Assembly: GCA_027946555.1 (NCBI GenBank)
Contig: JAPEVC010000011.1
Location: forward strand, 1 to 64,000
Reading direction: 5' to 3'
DNA: 64,000 bases
Source of the DNA: Gnomoniopsis sp. IMI 355080
Taxonomy: Eukaryota > Ascomycota > Sordariomycetes > Diaporthales > Gnomoniaceae
Every line of letters begins with the position of its first letter. Position 1 is the first letter of the stretch. A model generated the notes under the pieces. It did not search any database. It saw nothing but the letters and a program-made list of their open reading frames with translations, and was not told where the DNA came from. The position numbers were made by a program, and so were the translations under genes. Shown here one piece after another: positions 24,187 to 36,424 of the stretch.

Positions 24187-24783
24187 ATGTACTTCCCTAA
24201 TTTCATACGTAGACTCGGCGCTGTACCCGGTCTGGTGCGCCTGGCCTCCCTTGTCTTGGAATGCGTCAGTGTTGCTCTCCTCACATTGCATCACAGGCCT
24301 GAAGAGGATTATACGACTGATTATATGATCGTAAGTTATGATATGCTAGCATGACGCTCCACATATTCTAGGCTGCTCACTGATACTTGCCCACAGCTGA
24401 GTATCCTCATCTTGCTAGACTTGATTGAGATTGTTTGTCTGTTCGGGCAGGGTCGAGGCTGGCCTCTTTCCGCGCTGCCCATGCTTATAGCTGGAGATGT
24501 TATTGGCTGCCTAATGCTGGTTTGTTCAAGGGATTGGCATGGTTTATGGTACTGGCATGGACCATATTACTCTTTGAGCCATGAGATTGGGATGGCAATG
24601 CTCGTCACGCTGCCGTAAGTGACTAACCAACATTACTGTTGCAGAAGATTTTACTGAATATCCAATATGGGGCCCAGTTCTCTCCGAATGATACTCATAT
24701 TTCTGGAGGGGATGGAATACTGGTACGAGAATCGCGAGGATAGGCTTTTGGCGGCGGAGCGGCAGTCTCTTCTCCCGTATTAA
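24187..24783 (+). CDS. Small four-helix membrane protein, unknown family
   Basis: Exons are 24187..24330, 24397..24614 and 24678..24783, giving 155 aa with introns of 66 and 63 nt, both with GTAAGT donors and CAG acceptors. Reading straight through meets stops; splicing gives one continuous protein. Four hydrophobic segments are apparent (about 16-34, 48-64, 72-91 and 108-130). They are joined by short loops with Trp-rich text (DWHGLWYWHG) and followed by a charged tail, EYWYENREDRLLAAERQ. The spacing resembles MARVEL-like four-pass proteins, but I do not recognise the family. It stands alone between the rhomboid gene and a gene-poor stretch. Two consensus introns that both preserve frame and hydrophobic pattern make chance unlikely. 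Confidence 0.72.
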
Positions 24784-27700
24784 TGGCGGAGAGCAGTACA
24801 AGATATTCGAGCCAAGACCCTGCTATATGAAGAGAGCTGCATAGTATAGTCATTTGGCCGCGCTCACCCAAAGTGGTATCACTTCCTCCGATCAGACACA
24901 AAGCTTGAATTCGACCGCCAGCATACACGCGCTCACCAGGAACCTTGGAAGAATTGCGCGAACAACATGGTATATCTAGTTATCTACATTTTTGTGTGTC
25001 CTCCAGATCTTTGATGATCTCGATGGGGAAATGAACACAAATTAGGTAACGTTCCTAGATACATATGACGCATAGCGACCTGGTCTACAAAATAATTTAA
25101 CATCTGCATTTGAGAGCCATCACTTGTGTCTGAGGAAATTAAATCGCGTCAATCAGAATAACTTCGAATGTACATTCCTTCCGTTTCAGAATGAGTGACA
25201 CACTGAAGACCGGGCTACCTAGGTAGAAAGCTTGCCCAGAATGTGACCTTTTCGGAGAAACGGGGCATGATGAGCTTCCTTAATGTTAGGAATAAGAATT
25301 AGCTAGGAAAAGATAAAGGACCTAGCACAGAGGAAGACGATAATAATCACAAGAGGAAGTCATGGCCCAAGCTTGAGATTTACACAACTCGTGTGTGTGC
25401 GCTCCTTCGAGTGGGCTTCGCGACAGAGCAGGACGTTGTCTAAAAATATCCCACGCGTCTCAACGAGGCGGATCATCAAGCATGCGTTCGAAAAGATGGT
25501 CATTTACAAGCTATTCGTTCGCGACGATAGGCAGGCCGACTTGACTTCTAGGTTTGTCTTCTCCAAAAAGAAAATTCGACTATATACGGCCTTGGCTTCC
25601 GATGATGTACGGCCGCCCAGGCCTTGACACGTCTGTGTAGACTATCAATCAGTGATCACAGCACGTAGTTCAAGGGCTTGCCCTGGTTGTTCCATTATCC
25701 GCCAGGCAAATCCTAGAAAGGTACGAATTTTTTGCCACTTTTTGGCCCGTTCACGCCTGACGTTGCACGTAGGCTCCCTCCAGACCTGGCTCCTTGTGTT
25801 CCAGGGGTCAAGCGCTGTACTTTACCCACCGCCTTTCCTCGTAGCAGGCAGTACACAAAGCCAATTCCACTTTTGGAGCCCAACCCTATGAAACCAATTC
25901 ACAATTTCGAGCACAATATATGATTTCTATCACGGTGGCAAATGTAGTGGGCAAGTGGCTGGCCTAGCTCCACAAAACCCAGACCTATGACAGTTCCAAG
26001 ACGCGCCTGGGGACAGCGATTTTCACCCAGACTAGGTGAACAAGAGAGCGAAACCGAGAGAAAGCGGTACGGTACGCCGGGCACGGTATGCTGTGCACGG
26101 TGACCCTCCAGCGTGGCCGGTCTTCTCAAGGTTGCCCTGCTGTAATTTACTTACAGCCGCAGCGCATTTGCATGGTCTTTGAAATATTTCGAGAGGAGCC
26201 CGAATAATCAGTGTGAATCAACGCGACTCGCCAGATACGGTATCCAGCCATCACGGTGAGAGAAGGTTCAATTTTGTCCTCGTTTCGAGCTTCGCATCTA
26301 TTTAGACAGACAAGGGTCCCTCATACCATGTACGCGGTTCTAAATGCGCTTTTCGATTGACTTTCTATGGCCCACTCTATCCCCAATTCTCTGCCGCATG
26401 GTGTCTTTCACTTGCGACTATGCCAAAGCCGCTGGGCCGATGTGTGATGATTGCGTAGGTAGTACGGACCTAGACCCTCGAGGGCGAGCCAAGTGGGTCC
26501 CATTTGGCTGTCGAAAGCCATGGTAATCAGCAACTCAAAATCTCACCGGTGTGGTCTACTTTATACATTCCGTTGTCGGAAAGGTACCTTGTTTCGGAAA
26601 ACACACAAAATCGTTACCATAGTACGTAGTGATAGTCAGCCCATCCTGTATCACATTGAGAGGCGAGCACCTTCTCACCGCCCGTGACTTGGTGCTCTCT
26701 GCGGGGGTCGGGTCCACTCAGTCGGTGATTGCCGGTCCTGTCTTCTACAAGGAGTGCGATGGCTTGTTGATCATACAAAGCTAGCATCTACCAATACTCC
26801 ACAGAGCAAACAAGGCTGAGCTGCTCCGTCGTCAAAGCCGGTGAGTTCGGAAGAGTATGGATCCAGGAGTGTATTACGCAGGTACCTAGGCAGGTAATGC
26901 AAAACATCAACGCTCTCAAAGTCAGGCCCCTATGATGCCATTCTCGTAGACGCCAGACCCGCGGACTCGTCAGGCTGTAACCTCAGCCCAGTCGACGGTT
27001 TCCACCAAAATCTATGCTCTTCAACAAGTGATATGAGCACCTGCACGCGGAGATCTGACCCAGGTACTGTACCTCATATGCAAAAGCTGAAGCTGGTTGG
27101 TACCCTAGCCTACCAAATTTCCGACCTGCGTCCCCTTGCCAAAGTGTTCGCAGAACTCTGGCGATGTTCCAAAAAACCTTCGACACGCTCAAGTGGAGAC
27201 TCGTAACGCAGCATTACTCCATTTTCCCGCAGGGCGGGATCGACCAACAAGGATCCAAATGCGTACGGGGGTCCCTTCGAAAAGACGTCAATTCCACGAG
27301 TCCTCCACGAGGGAAAATCCTTCAAGGCGTTTCACACAGCATATCCCGGGTACATCTTGTCCGTTCCAAGTTCGGACGTACCGAGTGGCCCAAGGCAGAC
27401 GAATAGGACCTGTTGACGGCCGCCAAGGTGTGTTCGAGTCACGAATTCGCTACCTTTGGCGCCCGTCGCGGCACCTTGTTGCGACTGATCTGTGACCTTG
27501 CTGGTGAAGCAGTAGGGGGCCCCGGGTACCGGAGGCTCGGGTACCGGAACTGGGCCACTGCCATCATATTCCTTCTATGGTATGGTATGCTGTCTGGTTT
27601 TCCATTTGAGCACACGTCGAGACCCATTTGCGGCGGCCCTCGGTGCTTCGGCCAAGGCGGCCAACGTACCCGAGGCCCTTGAAATGCTAAAGTTTATGGG

Positions 27701-30700
27701 GTGCAGATAGTTCAACCCAGTCGCTCACCACATTCGACGACGTTCGTCACCGGTGTGGAGCCCGTCATGCAACCACTGAATAATGAGTGTATACCTAGTG
27801 GTCCATCCACCAATGATCCAGGACTAGCCAGTGGACGGACCCGAGTAAAATGGAGCCCTCAAGCGCAATGCACCGCTACACCAAAGTAAGTTATGCACAT
27901 GCTTGGTGTCCCGACTCCAGTTCTCGCCTGCTATACAAAGATGCTGTGAATGACTGTGCACCTGCATGCAAAGCCTATACTATTGTAGGGCAATCTCCTA
28001 CACCGCTCGCAGGCGCGAGACTGCAATCTGCGGGAGGCTCGTCACTCGTTTTTTCTTTGACGGAGATCTTATAACGTCCGCACTCCAATAGTGACATATC
28101 AGGCCGTCAAACCGTTAACCGTCTGTGCCGTGCAGCGGAAAATGTCGCGCCCAGCTGCGGCTCCCACGTGCCCGTTCAGGGATGCTGGTTGCCCCTGACG
28201 CGATCATCATCTCGTTGTCAGGGACAGAAAGGGTCCGCCGACCAGTACTGTGTACTGTGCAGTTTTTTTTTCTTTCTTTCTGTCTTTCTTTCTCGTTTGC
28301 CCAGCGTGGCGGCTGAGTTCAACGCCGATGCTGCGCACGGAGTACTGACAACGATGTTGATGATCGGAACCACTTTACAATTTGTGGAACTGACAGGTCT
28401 CCTGTCAGTGGAAGCGAGTACGACAGAATTGATCACGTGCGATGTCTTGGTCGAAGCCATGTTTGGTTGCGCGGCCTGGCCCCTAGTCGGGGCGGCAACT
28501 TGGCAAGTTTTCCTAACATTTTGCATCAATAGAGGAAAAGCCACAATGATTTCCATAGTGGCGTTCGTATTTGTCGGTGTTTTGAACTTTTCCGATTAGT
28601 GTCTTCATCCATGGCGTGAGTGCTTGCATTTATGGCCGGGGCTTCTTCTTTGAAAAGAAGGATTGCAGGGCTCTTACGGAACCTGGGCATGTAGGCCTGC
28701 TTATCAACTGGCCGTCTACGGATTACACCCCGGCCTTGAGTTAGACGTTCGTCTCTCCCTGTCCATGGCGCGACAAGCCAGCCAGCCGCCAGGCCAGGCA
28801 GGCCAGGCAGGAGGACAATCTGGCGGTCTGGCGCTGTGTTGCAGGCTGGGGAGCTTGCAACGCCATCAGAGTCCCCATGCCTCGTGTCCTGTCAACTCCA
28901 ATTATCGATTCCAAGACAGATTTTCATTCGTTACCGGTCAGTGATCAGCCAGACTTTGGGGACTAGATAAGCACAGTCCAGCTTGTCCAGATTGGGCCGT
29001 CGCCAGCACAAGGTCAGTTGACAACATCTCGGGCAGCCCTGTTTTCCACTCGAAAACCCCAGTCTCATCTGTCACATCTGATAAGCAAGCTGCCGGAGGC
29101 GGGTATGTACATGTGCTACAACGACCTCTGCGCCTGCACGTCTTCCGCCTCAAACCGAATCCAAGCAGGTCGGTATTGGCACAGAAGAATTTGATGCAAG
29201 ACTTGAACTACAGGATTTTCTTCTTCCTTTTCGAGTATTTTGCTAGACATCTCCATATAATTATGCTAGTAATTAGTCAAGAATAATTAGTAATACTTCT
29301 ATTTCATTGTATGTGTTAGATCTCAAAACACTTTGTAACATCTCAAAGCGTATAGCGTAAAAGCTGAGAAGGAATCCTTCATGCGGTAATAAAAGGGTTT
29401 CTAACAATATGATCCTCTGGGGATATGCAACTCTCCATTTCCCTCAGAAAGACAGCGGGTCTAGAACCTCGCTCTGAACCTAACGTGACATCCACAACAC
29501 CGGTGGAGTACTAGTATAAGCACGCACCCTTGTCTGGCAGTCAGGCAGTCTGGCAATGTTCCTTGTCCGACCAATTTTTATTATTTTTTCCCTCTGTCAC
29601 AGCTGTCAGCCCTTCCCGGCCAGGCGAACCCTTGCAGGGTCTTGTACCGCGACGACAAGCCCAAAACGTGCCGGGATCTAGGGTCGATAATACCTATGGC
29701 AAATATAAAATACCGTTCAGTATGGCAGAAGAGACCAGGCTCCACCCTGGTGAAATGTTTCCCGTTCCCACTCGAACTCTCGACCCGGTACTCCGTGATT
29801 ATGCACACACAGACCCTCTTTTGCAAAGTTTAAATACAAAGGCATCCCCCTCTTTGATCGACGATCTTTTACAGCAGTTTCTTTGAATTGAACCATCTAG
29901 ATAAAATCAAATCTTGACCACGACCCTCGGCCTGAGGCGTCTCCCGCCCCCGTCCGCCCGAAAGTGCACCACTCCCTCATCGGTACCCTCACTCACTGTC
30001 TTTATCAAGGCGTCTGCGACTATCAGGTCTCAGTCCCTCCTCCGACCTCAGGCAGCAATCCGAAACTGAGCAGACCACTCTCACTCATATTCTGTATGCA
30101 GTGGACGTAAAATACGAAAACGATGTGCGAGTACAACAAAGTACGGGAAAAAAACTCATGTGGCTCCTCATGAGGGCTCTCTAGATTAACATGCAATCAG
30201 ATCGAGTATGCTTGTGGTCATTGGCATGGCCAGGCGGCAATTTGGTGTCCCACATACACAAGGACGCACCGCCGGTGCCCGCCGCAATTTACACATTACC
30301 AGTATAGGTAGGTGCTCACCCTTCAACCGTACCACGTTTGAGAGAAAAGGATTTGTCACTAACAGCCGGTACAGAGGGTGGGAAGTATGCTGTATGTCTC
30401 GGAGCTAGCCATATGACACAACGTGCCGTTTTGCTGATTCTATCAATGTGCAGCGCACTGCAAGCCGACCCCCGTTTCGCCATGGGAACACCTGATCAAC
30501 CGACGAAACCAGCCCGCGCATTGCCTCTGATAAGCAATGCATGACTACGTGGCATATTCAGGAACCTTTTTATTCGCACATGTGGATCATTGAGCAACTT
30601 TACGGCAAGAACCGGGATCAAGACCAGAATTCCTTGGCGGCAACGCGTGGGATCGAGTGGGCCATGGGCCAGACGACAGCGGGGAGCAGAGGGGAAAGAA

Positions 30701-33289
30701 AAAATAATAATCGAACATGATGATACCCAGGAGGAGGAGGCGTTCAAATGGGGAAAGAGAAAAAGCATGAGGCGGCAACAGCCCTCTTGGCCACCGGCAC
30801 CTGAGTCGTGGGAACAGTGCCCTGAAAAAAAAAAGTTCTAAAATCAGAACAAACCCGGACGACACATTATGGAGAACGAAAGAATGGGCGACAGTATGTC
30901 TCACATCGGCATCTTCCGGCTGCCTAGGCGGCTCTCTTGTCGGTTTTCGAATCATTCAGCAGCGGTGTGGGAGACGTCGGCGACACAGAGCAGGGGGGTG
31001 ACGAAAGCCTTTGCAGCCACTCACACGACGGCATCCGGTCTTCGTGGCTGCTGCCACCTTCGGCAACCCGCCTGGCTGGCTTTGAAAATGATCCACCAGT
31101 TCATCCCGCGAACGTGGTGTGTTTGGATGTCTCACTCCCTGTCACGATTTACTTCTGCAGTGCCGCCGCGCCGCCTGTCATTCGATATCCACTACCACCC
31201 CCACGCGTCTTTGCCCCACAGCGAAAGCGACAGCGGCAAAGGGGAAAAAAAAGAAAAAGTCATATTCAAGGCCGAATACAGACGGAGAATCCGTGGTGAC
31301 TTGGAGGAATAAACGAACACAAAAAAAAAAGAACAAAAAAAAAGGAGAGGAAGTATGGTCACGGCGATGACTCCGTGTCTTCCTTCTCTCTCATTCTTGC
31401 ATGGTGGCTTGGGTAGCATTTAGCGAAGTGTGTTTTTGGAGTCTCCACGGCAGGGCCTGGATGGGTTTGTGGAACGCATTCTAGGCGCTTGGTATGGTTT
31501 GATTTTTAGCACGGTTCCGGCGCATATGTAGATACCAGTCAAAGTACCTTTGTCAGATTTCTCCATTATCAATAACACTTCATTATCTACCTACTGAGGT
31601 TCTCTAGTGGCACTCCTTTCCGCGAGGTATCTGAAATCAACCTTGAAACCCAATTGTTTCTATTCTAATCTTCTTGTGTTTGTTTTCTCCGTCTGATTCT
31701 TCTCAATATGCAAACTCTACTCAATAAGTAATGCAATACTAGTATAACATTATATCTTCCAAGGTGCAGGTGCGGTTACAGCAATGCAATGCTGTGGGGT
31801 AAAGTACAGACGTACAGTACATGACATGAGGAATAGGCAGGTCCTTGAGAGTTTCGCTCCAAATTGTGACAGTATTCAGGGCGATTGATTACTGTACTCC
31901 GTACCAGCTTGCCAGAACTTTATGACTAACCTAAAACTGACCCTGCTTGCAACTGGTCACACTGTCCAACGCGTCAAGTGGATACCGTATTCAATGAGAG
32001 TTTGACGCATGGTGCAGGCATTGGGATGCGGTGTAACCCTGTACGGTACATCTAACAACACCACCCTTTCGCAGTACGGGATGACCTGGATGAATCCCGC
32101 GGGTGCTTCACCATTTACCAAAATTGATACTACTATGGTATGTAACCTGACTCAATATACCTGCAGTCCATAATTAGAGGTTATTGGCTGCTCACATACA
32201 TAGTATGCGGTTCCGATCCAGCATGTGAATTCTCAGGCAAGGTTTGGAATTTGTTGGAAATCCGAGGAATTGCTTGATGGGGTCATCGTCCGGAGTTCTG
32301 AGGGGAACCGAACCCTTCCGACAACGTGGGGCAGAGATGAGTTTTGGAGAACACCCACGCGACAACAACATTATGTATGTATGTATACATCCTTTGATCC
32401 TCCTTGGTTTCTGTCCGGCGAATGCTACAAGTGCTGCCTGCAATTTTGCCTTTGCGCATTTAGCTCAGTGACGAATCAACAAGATAATGCACGAGATTCA
32501 TGTCCCTTTTCTTCGTCAAACTTCACCCCAATCCTGCGAATCTCGTCTTTGAATGGAGCCTTGCCTGTGAAAAACGTCTGGCATACCTAGGTAAGGGACA
32601 GTACATACATGCTGCAGGAGCAATCCCGGTCATCTGCAGTTTGTGTTGTCTCAAACGTTGTTATAGCCGCGCCTAGGATTGGGCTTTTCAAAGTTGGGGC
32701 CGCAATTCACATCACCAGCGAGAGTCTCCAAGCTCGTCATATCTACCACCTAACTGGGGAACAATTTCGACGCTTCCTCGGCTTTCCGATTTTGCGCGCG
32801 CTTCATCCGTGCTCCGATGTCTCGAAAGCCGCCGACCATAGCGTTTGTACTCCAGTAGCTGGTCTTGACGTGCAATGATCGCACTCGTCCCTCGGACTTC
32901 AGGACCCCAATAATAATACTCATTTGTTGTCTATCATCTCTGCAGACGACCAATTATCTCCATAGACCTTTCCTCCAGAATACGCGGTCAGACTACAGGA
33001 TTTCAGCTTCGTGGGGCTCCTGGGCCGAGATGGATACATTGTCAGCCAGAATGGTTGGGGTCCAAGGAGCTGATGGAAGCTCGTCTGCCCAGTGAAGAAT
33101 CAGAGGGGAAGGGGCAAACTGACGTCTCTCTAATGACATGCCCAATTTTCTCTAGTCTCATCATCCTTCTTCATTTTGCTGTTTGCTTTTGCTCTTGGAC
33201 CTGATACATTCCTGGGTTGTTGCTTCTGAATCGTTCGATTAGGACCGCACGAGGACACGGCGTGACGCGTCGTTCCGCTGGGTGTAGTC
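24784..33289. other. 8.5 kb gene-poor region
   Basis: I find no gene I can support. Short frames at 26344-26526, 28321-28599, 29530-29886 and 30869-31312 lack domains, convincing splice structures or codon-like continuity. AT-rich patches occur near 29220-29340 and 31680-31760. Other features are a T/C tract at 28262-28295, a GGCCAGGCA minisatellite near 28791, A-runs near 31321-31342 and two TACCTAGGTA palindromes. There is no intact transposase or reverse transcriptase. Confidence 0.5.
28791..28811 (+). repeat. GGCCAGGCA short tandem repeat
   Basis: About two and a half copies of a 9-bp unit follow a GCCAGCCAGCC run. It is a small GC-rich minisatellite in otherwise gene-free DNA. Confidence 0.6.
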
Positions 33290-34093
33290 ATGTCGAAGTT
33301 AATAATCCTCATCGTTTTGATCTCCTTGTGCTCAATCGTACAAACCGAGAATGGATTCATGAGCCCTTCGTCCGAAGAATTCAATGTCACAGTGGGGAGC
33401 ATGTTTACTATCCAATGGGTGACGGATTGGAGCCCTGACGCTCTCATTGATCTTGTTGTCTGGCAACGGGAAAGCCCTTCAAGTGATTCGTGGGAAGAGG
33501 CTGTCCTTCTGAGTATGTACGCTGTAGGCCGATAGGAAGTCACACTTCGATGGACACCAATATTGTGGCTTACAAGAAGGTAGATAATAAAACCGATCCA
33601 GGCGTCTATACGTGGACAGCCAACCCCCTTCAAGGTCTGTCGACCAGTACGGGCGTCCACTTCGAGGTCATGCTCAGTAACGCCTCGGCTGATTCACCCG
33701 CAAGCAATTTTTTCGACAGCGAAACGGCCTTCTTCATGCAAGAAATGGCAAGCACGACTTCCGCTACGTCTTCCTCAGCATCTCAGGTATTACTACATGT
33801 GGAACCCTCCAATTCCTCTCTTCGCTTTTGAACTGAGCAGGCACTGACGCATTTGGACCTACACTTAGACCACCGCCACTTTACTGGCTGCATCCACCGC
33901 GTCCAGCGTAACGCTGAAGATGTCCGCATCAATTCAGCCTCGACCCGACTCCACCACATCGGCCGACCCCTCCCAGACCTCGTCACCGCATAAAGGCGAC
34001 TTGGGAAACGTATCGGATGTCGCCACCATCGTTGGAACGGTTGTGGGAGTTTTGGGATTCCTGCTAGCCGTTGTAACTCTGTGGCTTACCTAG
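33290..34093 (+). CDS. Kre9/KNH-like Ser/Thr-rich type I membrane protein, tail truncated by TAG
   Basis: The best model is exons 33290..33512, 33536..33786 and 33869..34093 (232 aa). A signal peptide covers residues 1-19. A beta-sandwich domain of the Kre9/KNH N-terminal type follows (VTVGSMFTIQWVTDW, DPGVYTWTANP, VHFEVMLSN), then a Ser/Thr-rich stalk and a final transmembrane helix (IVGTVVGVLGFLLAVVTLW). The second intron (82 nt) is ordinary. The first is odd: the strong GTATGT donor at 33513 gives only 23 nt to the frame-restoring acceptor. A weak donor, GTGATT at 33483, would give 53 nt in the same phase and a 222-aa product. A TAG right after the helix is followed in frame by KKDKGG and about 20 more open codons, as if a cytoplasmic tail was lost. 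The inferred role is at the cell wall or plasma membrane; the gene may be decaying. Confidence 0.6.
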
Positions 34094-35340
34094 AAGAAGG
34101 ATAAGGGTGGCGACAGATATCTGCCTCAGAAGATCAGGGCATTTAATCATAGCCTCAGTTGTCGACATGGTATAAGATGATTTGGGTATATTCTCCCTGC
34201 CTTATTAGACATCCAAGGCTCCCAACCACCAGACTCCCATTGGACGGCCAGCCCATATCTTACAACCGGCTGTATCCCATTTCATCCGGTACAGTCTTTG
34301 GATGCTGCTAGCGCTTGGCCACGTTCTTTTGTCTTGAACATATCTAGGTACTGATCAAACCTGATGCCACGCCAGGAGCTCCGAACACAACTCTCCATCA
34401 AAAACTTGACTGAAACAATCTACTCATGGCGCATCAGCACCAGAAAATACGTCTACGTAGAAATCACAGTACTAGAGTCTCAGGCGCTGTAAACAACAGG
34501 GTATGAACCCTTTTCGCTGTTGAATGAGAATTGTACATCGAATGTTGTCTCCCGAGGTCATGCAGCGTGGATGCCTGGCTGGCTGCGGGCTGCCTTTTCA
34601 CGTCTCACTGCTGAGCGGTTTGCAGGCGACCTGCGTTCTGAGGCAAACCCGACCCGATCTTTTGATAATCATTTGTGCAATGAAGATTGTTAAGATAGCC
34701 TCGAAGGGACATTCGGTGGTAAAGGGTGTGACTTTCATGCGAGTAGCACGGAGACGTGGTTTACGGACACCCGCATCTAGTACAGGAATGTGTGGCTTTA
34801 TGCAAATGTAATTGTCCGGAACTACCGGCGACGACCCAGGTATACATTTGCAAGACGACTTGCCTCTACCTCTCTATTAATGAGGCCTGTCGCCTGAGGC
34901 CTCCTCCATTTGCACAACCTAACCTGCAGGTCTAAATCTGCTTAGTGCTTGCATCGTTATCTTCACACGAGCACATGGAAATTACGATACATCTATTCAA
35001 TGGGCATACGCAAGCTTGAAACAGATTCACCTGCTTCCTACAGCTTTGGAGACAATTTATGTATGGGTAGGGCGCCTGTGCTGCTAACCTAATTGTGCGT
35101 GTGACGTCTTGTCAGACACCTCACTAGTCACAGAAAGAATGATACTAGAAGCAAAGTTTGTAGTCAGCAGCTAACACACCATCATCACATGCCATAATAA
35201 TCGTGCTGTGAATAATTCACTTGCATTACATCCCTATAGATGTCGATCAGCATCAATGTGTTGTAACCCCAACCCCTATGCTGACTACTTGCGTACGTGT
35301 ACACAATATACCCGTGAACTCTACCTTGAGTATTGCCGCA
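34094..35340. other. Intergenic
   Basis: The first 78 bases can be read as a lost tail of the preceding gene. The remainder shows no gene. Confidence 0.5.
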
Positions 35341-36424
35341 TTACGACCCCTTGAGACTCTTACTGGTCTCATGCTGGGTTCTCTGCTCTTGACTAATAAT
35401 GCGTCCATCTGGCAAAATTACCTCCGTCTTCCTCACCTTCATTAAGCACAAGGGATAAGCCAGGTCTGTAATGATGGCAGTCCCCAACATGAACATAGCT
35501 AGCGGATTGGTGAAGTAGCCGTGAGCCTCTGGCCACCAATACCATAGGACAGCACTGCTTCCACCCAGACCCGCCACCGTGCCGAATGTTCTGCAAAGCC
35601 TGTCCCATGAGTTAGCCAGATGCCACGGGCGCGTCTTTTCTGCGGTAGTGAATATAGAAGGAAGATTGATCGATGCAATCAGGCTCAAACGCCCCTTCCA
35701 CAGAAAGAGGAGCCTTCTACTTGCGCGCAACTTGATTTCCTGGCTTGACAATGCAAACTTGTCGCATGGGCTACCAGCGAGGGAAAACCAGATGGTTGTA
35801 TAAATAAATGACAGTAGACAGTATCGGGAGAACTTCAGCTCACCAGATCGCGTAGCTTGTGCCCCCAGAGTGCCCTCTAACCAAGAGCATAGCCAGCGAG
35901 CCAACACTGTCGACAAGTTGTGCTATCCCGGCTGACCAGAATGCCAACTCCGTTGTATCATATTTGTCCTGGCCAAAATACCATTTGCCAGTTTTGTCTC
36001 CGTGACCGATCCCAGGTGCACTCAACCACCACGAGACGAATGCGAAGTGTCCCACGCATCCCACAGCCGTCATCACTGCCAAGATTGAGGCGATGTGGCG
36101 CCCAACCCACGGACTGGCACGTTCCCACTCGTACGGTGCGAATTTGACGGTTGTATAGAGCAGCCCAAGATCAAGAAGCAGCCAGATAGCAAAGCCAGCA
36201 GTCTCTAGGAGCGCCTCGCACACGTAACATACGTACACGATCTCCCAGGAGACATTCAAGGCCAGGCCAAGAAGTGGCATGCTGTATGATTTGGTCTGGA
36301 TACTGCGCAGGGTCATAAGGATGTATGTCACATCCCAGAAAACAACACCGAGTCCCAGCATCACGGTCGAAAGTGGTACTACCCAGTCAGGGACATGATC
36401 CGGGGCCACGTCGCTCGAACCCAT
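35341..36424 (-). CDS. PaxB/Pyr4-type integral membrane terpene cyclase-like protein
   Basis: Exons are complement(35341..35599, 35844..36424), giving 279 aa. The 244-nt intron has donor GTGAGC, a GCTAAC branch site and acceptor ACAG, and joins SYAIW to LCRTFG as in relatives. About seven hydrophobic helices are present. The two acids known to be essential in Pyr4 have counterparts: Glu61 in NVSWEIVY and Asp239 in TDLAYP. C-terminal text KVRKTEVILPDGR is typical of the family. An upstream TTG is in frame, but the first ATG (36424) is the sensible start. Members protonate or cyclise epoxidised meroterpenoids or indole diterpenes in the membrane. No prenyltransferase, FAD epoxidase, polyketide synthase or P450 gene lies in the window, so this is an orphan copy or the edge of a small locus with the neighbouring GST. 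Confidence 0.85.

Noticed and set aside
28321..28599. Hydrophobic frame downstream of a T/C tract
   Set aside because: No conserved features; hydrophobicity follows from T-rich composition.
29530..29886. 118-codon frame
   Set aside because: Begins at TTG and not ATG; no family or splice evidence.
30869..31312. 147-codon ATG frame
   Set aside because: Overlapped by another long frame in a GC-rich tract, with no domain; likely chance.
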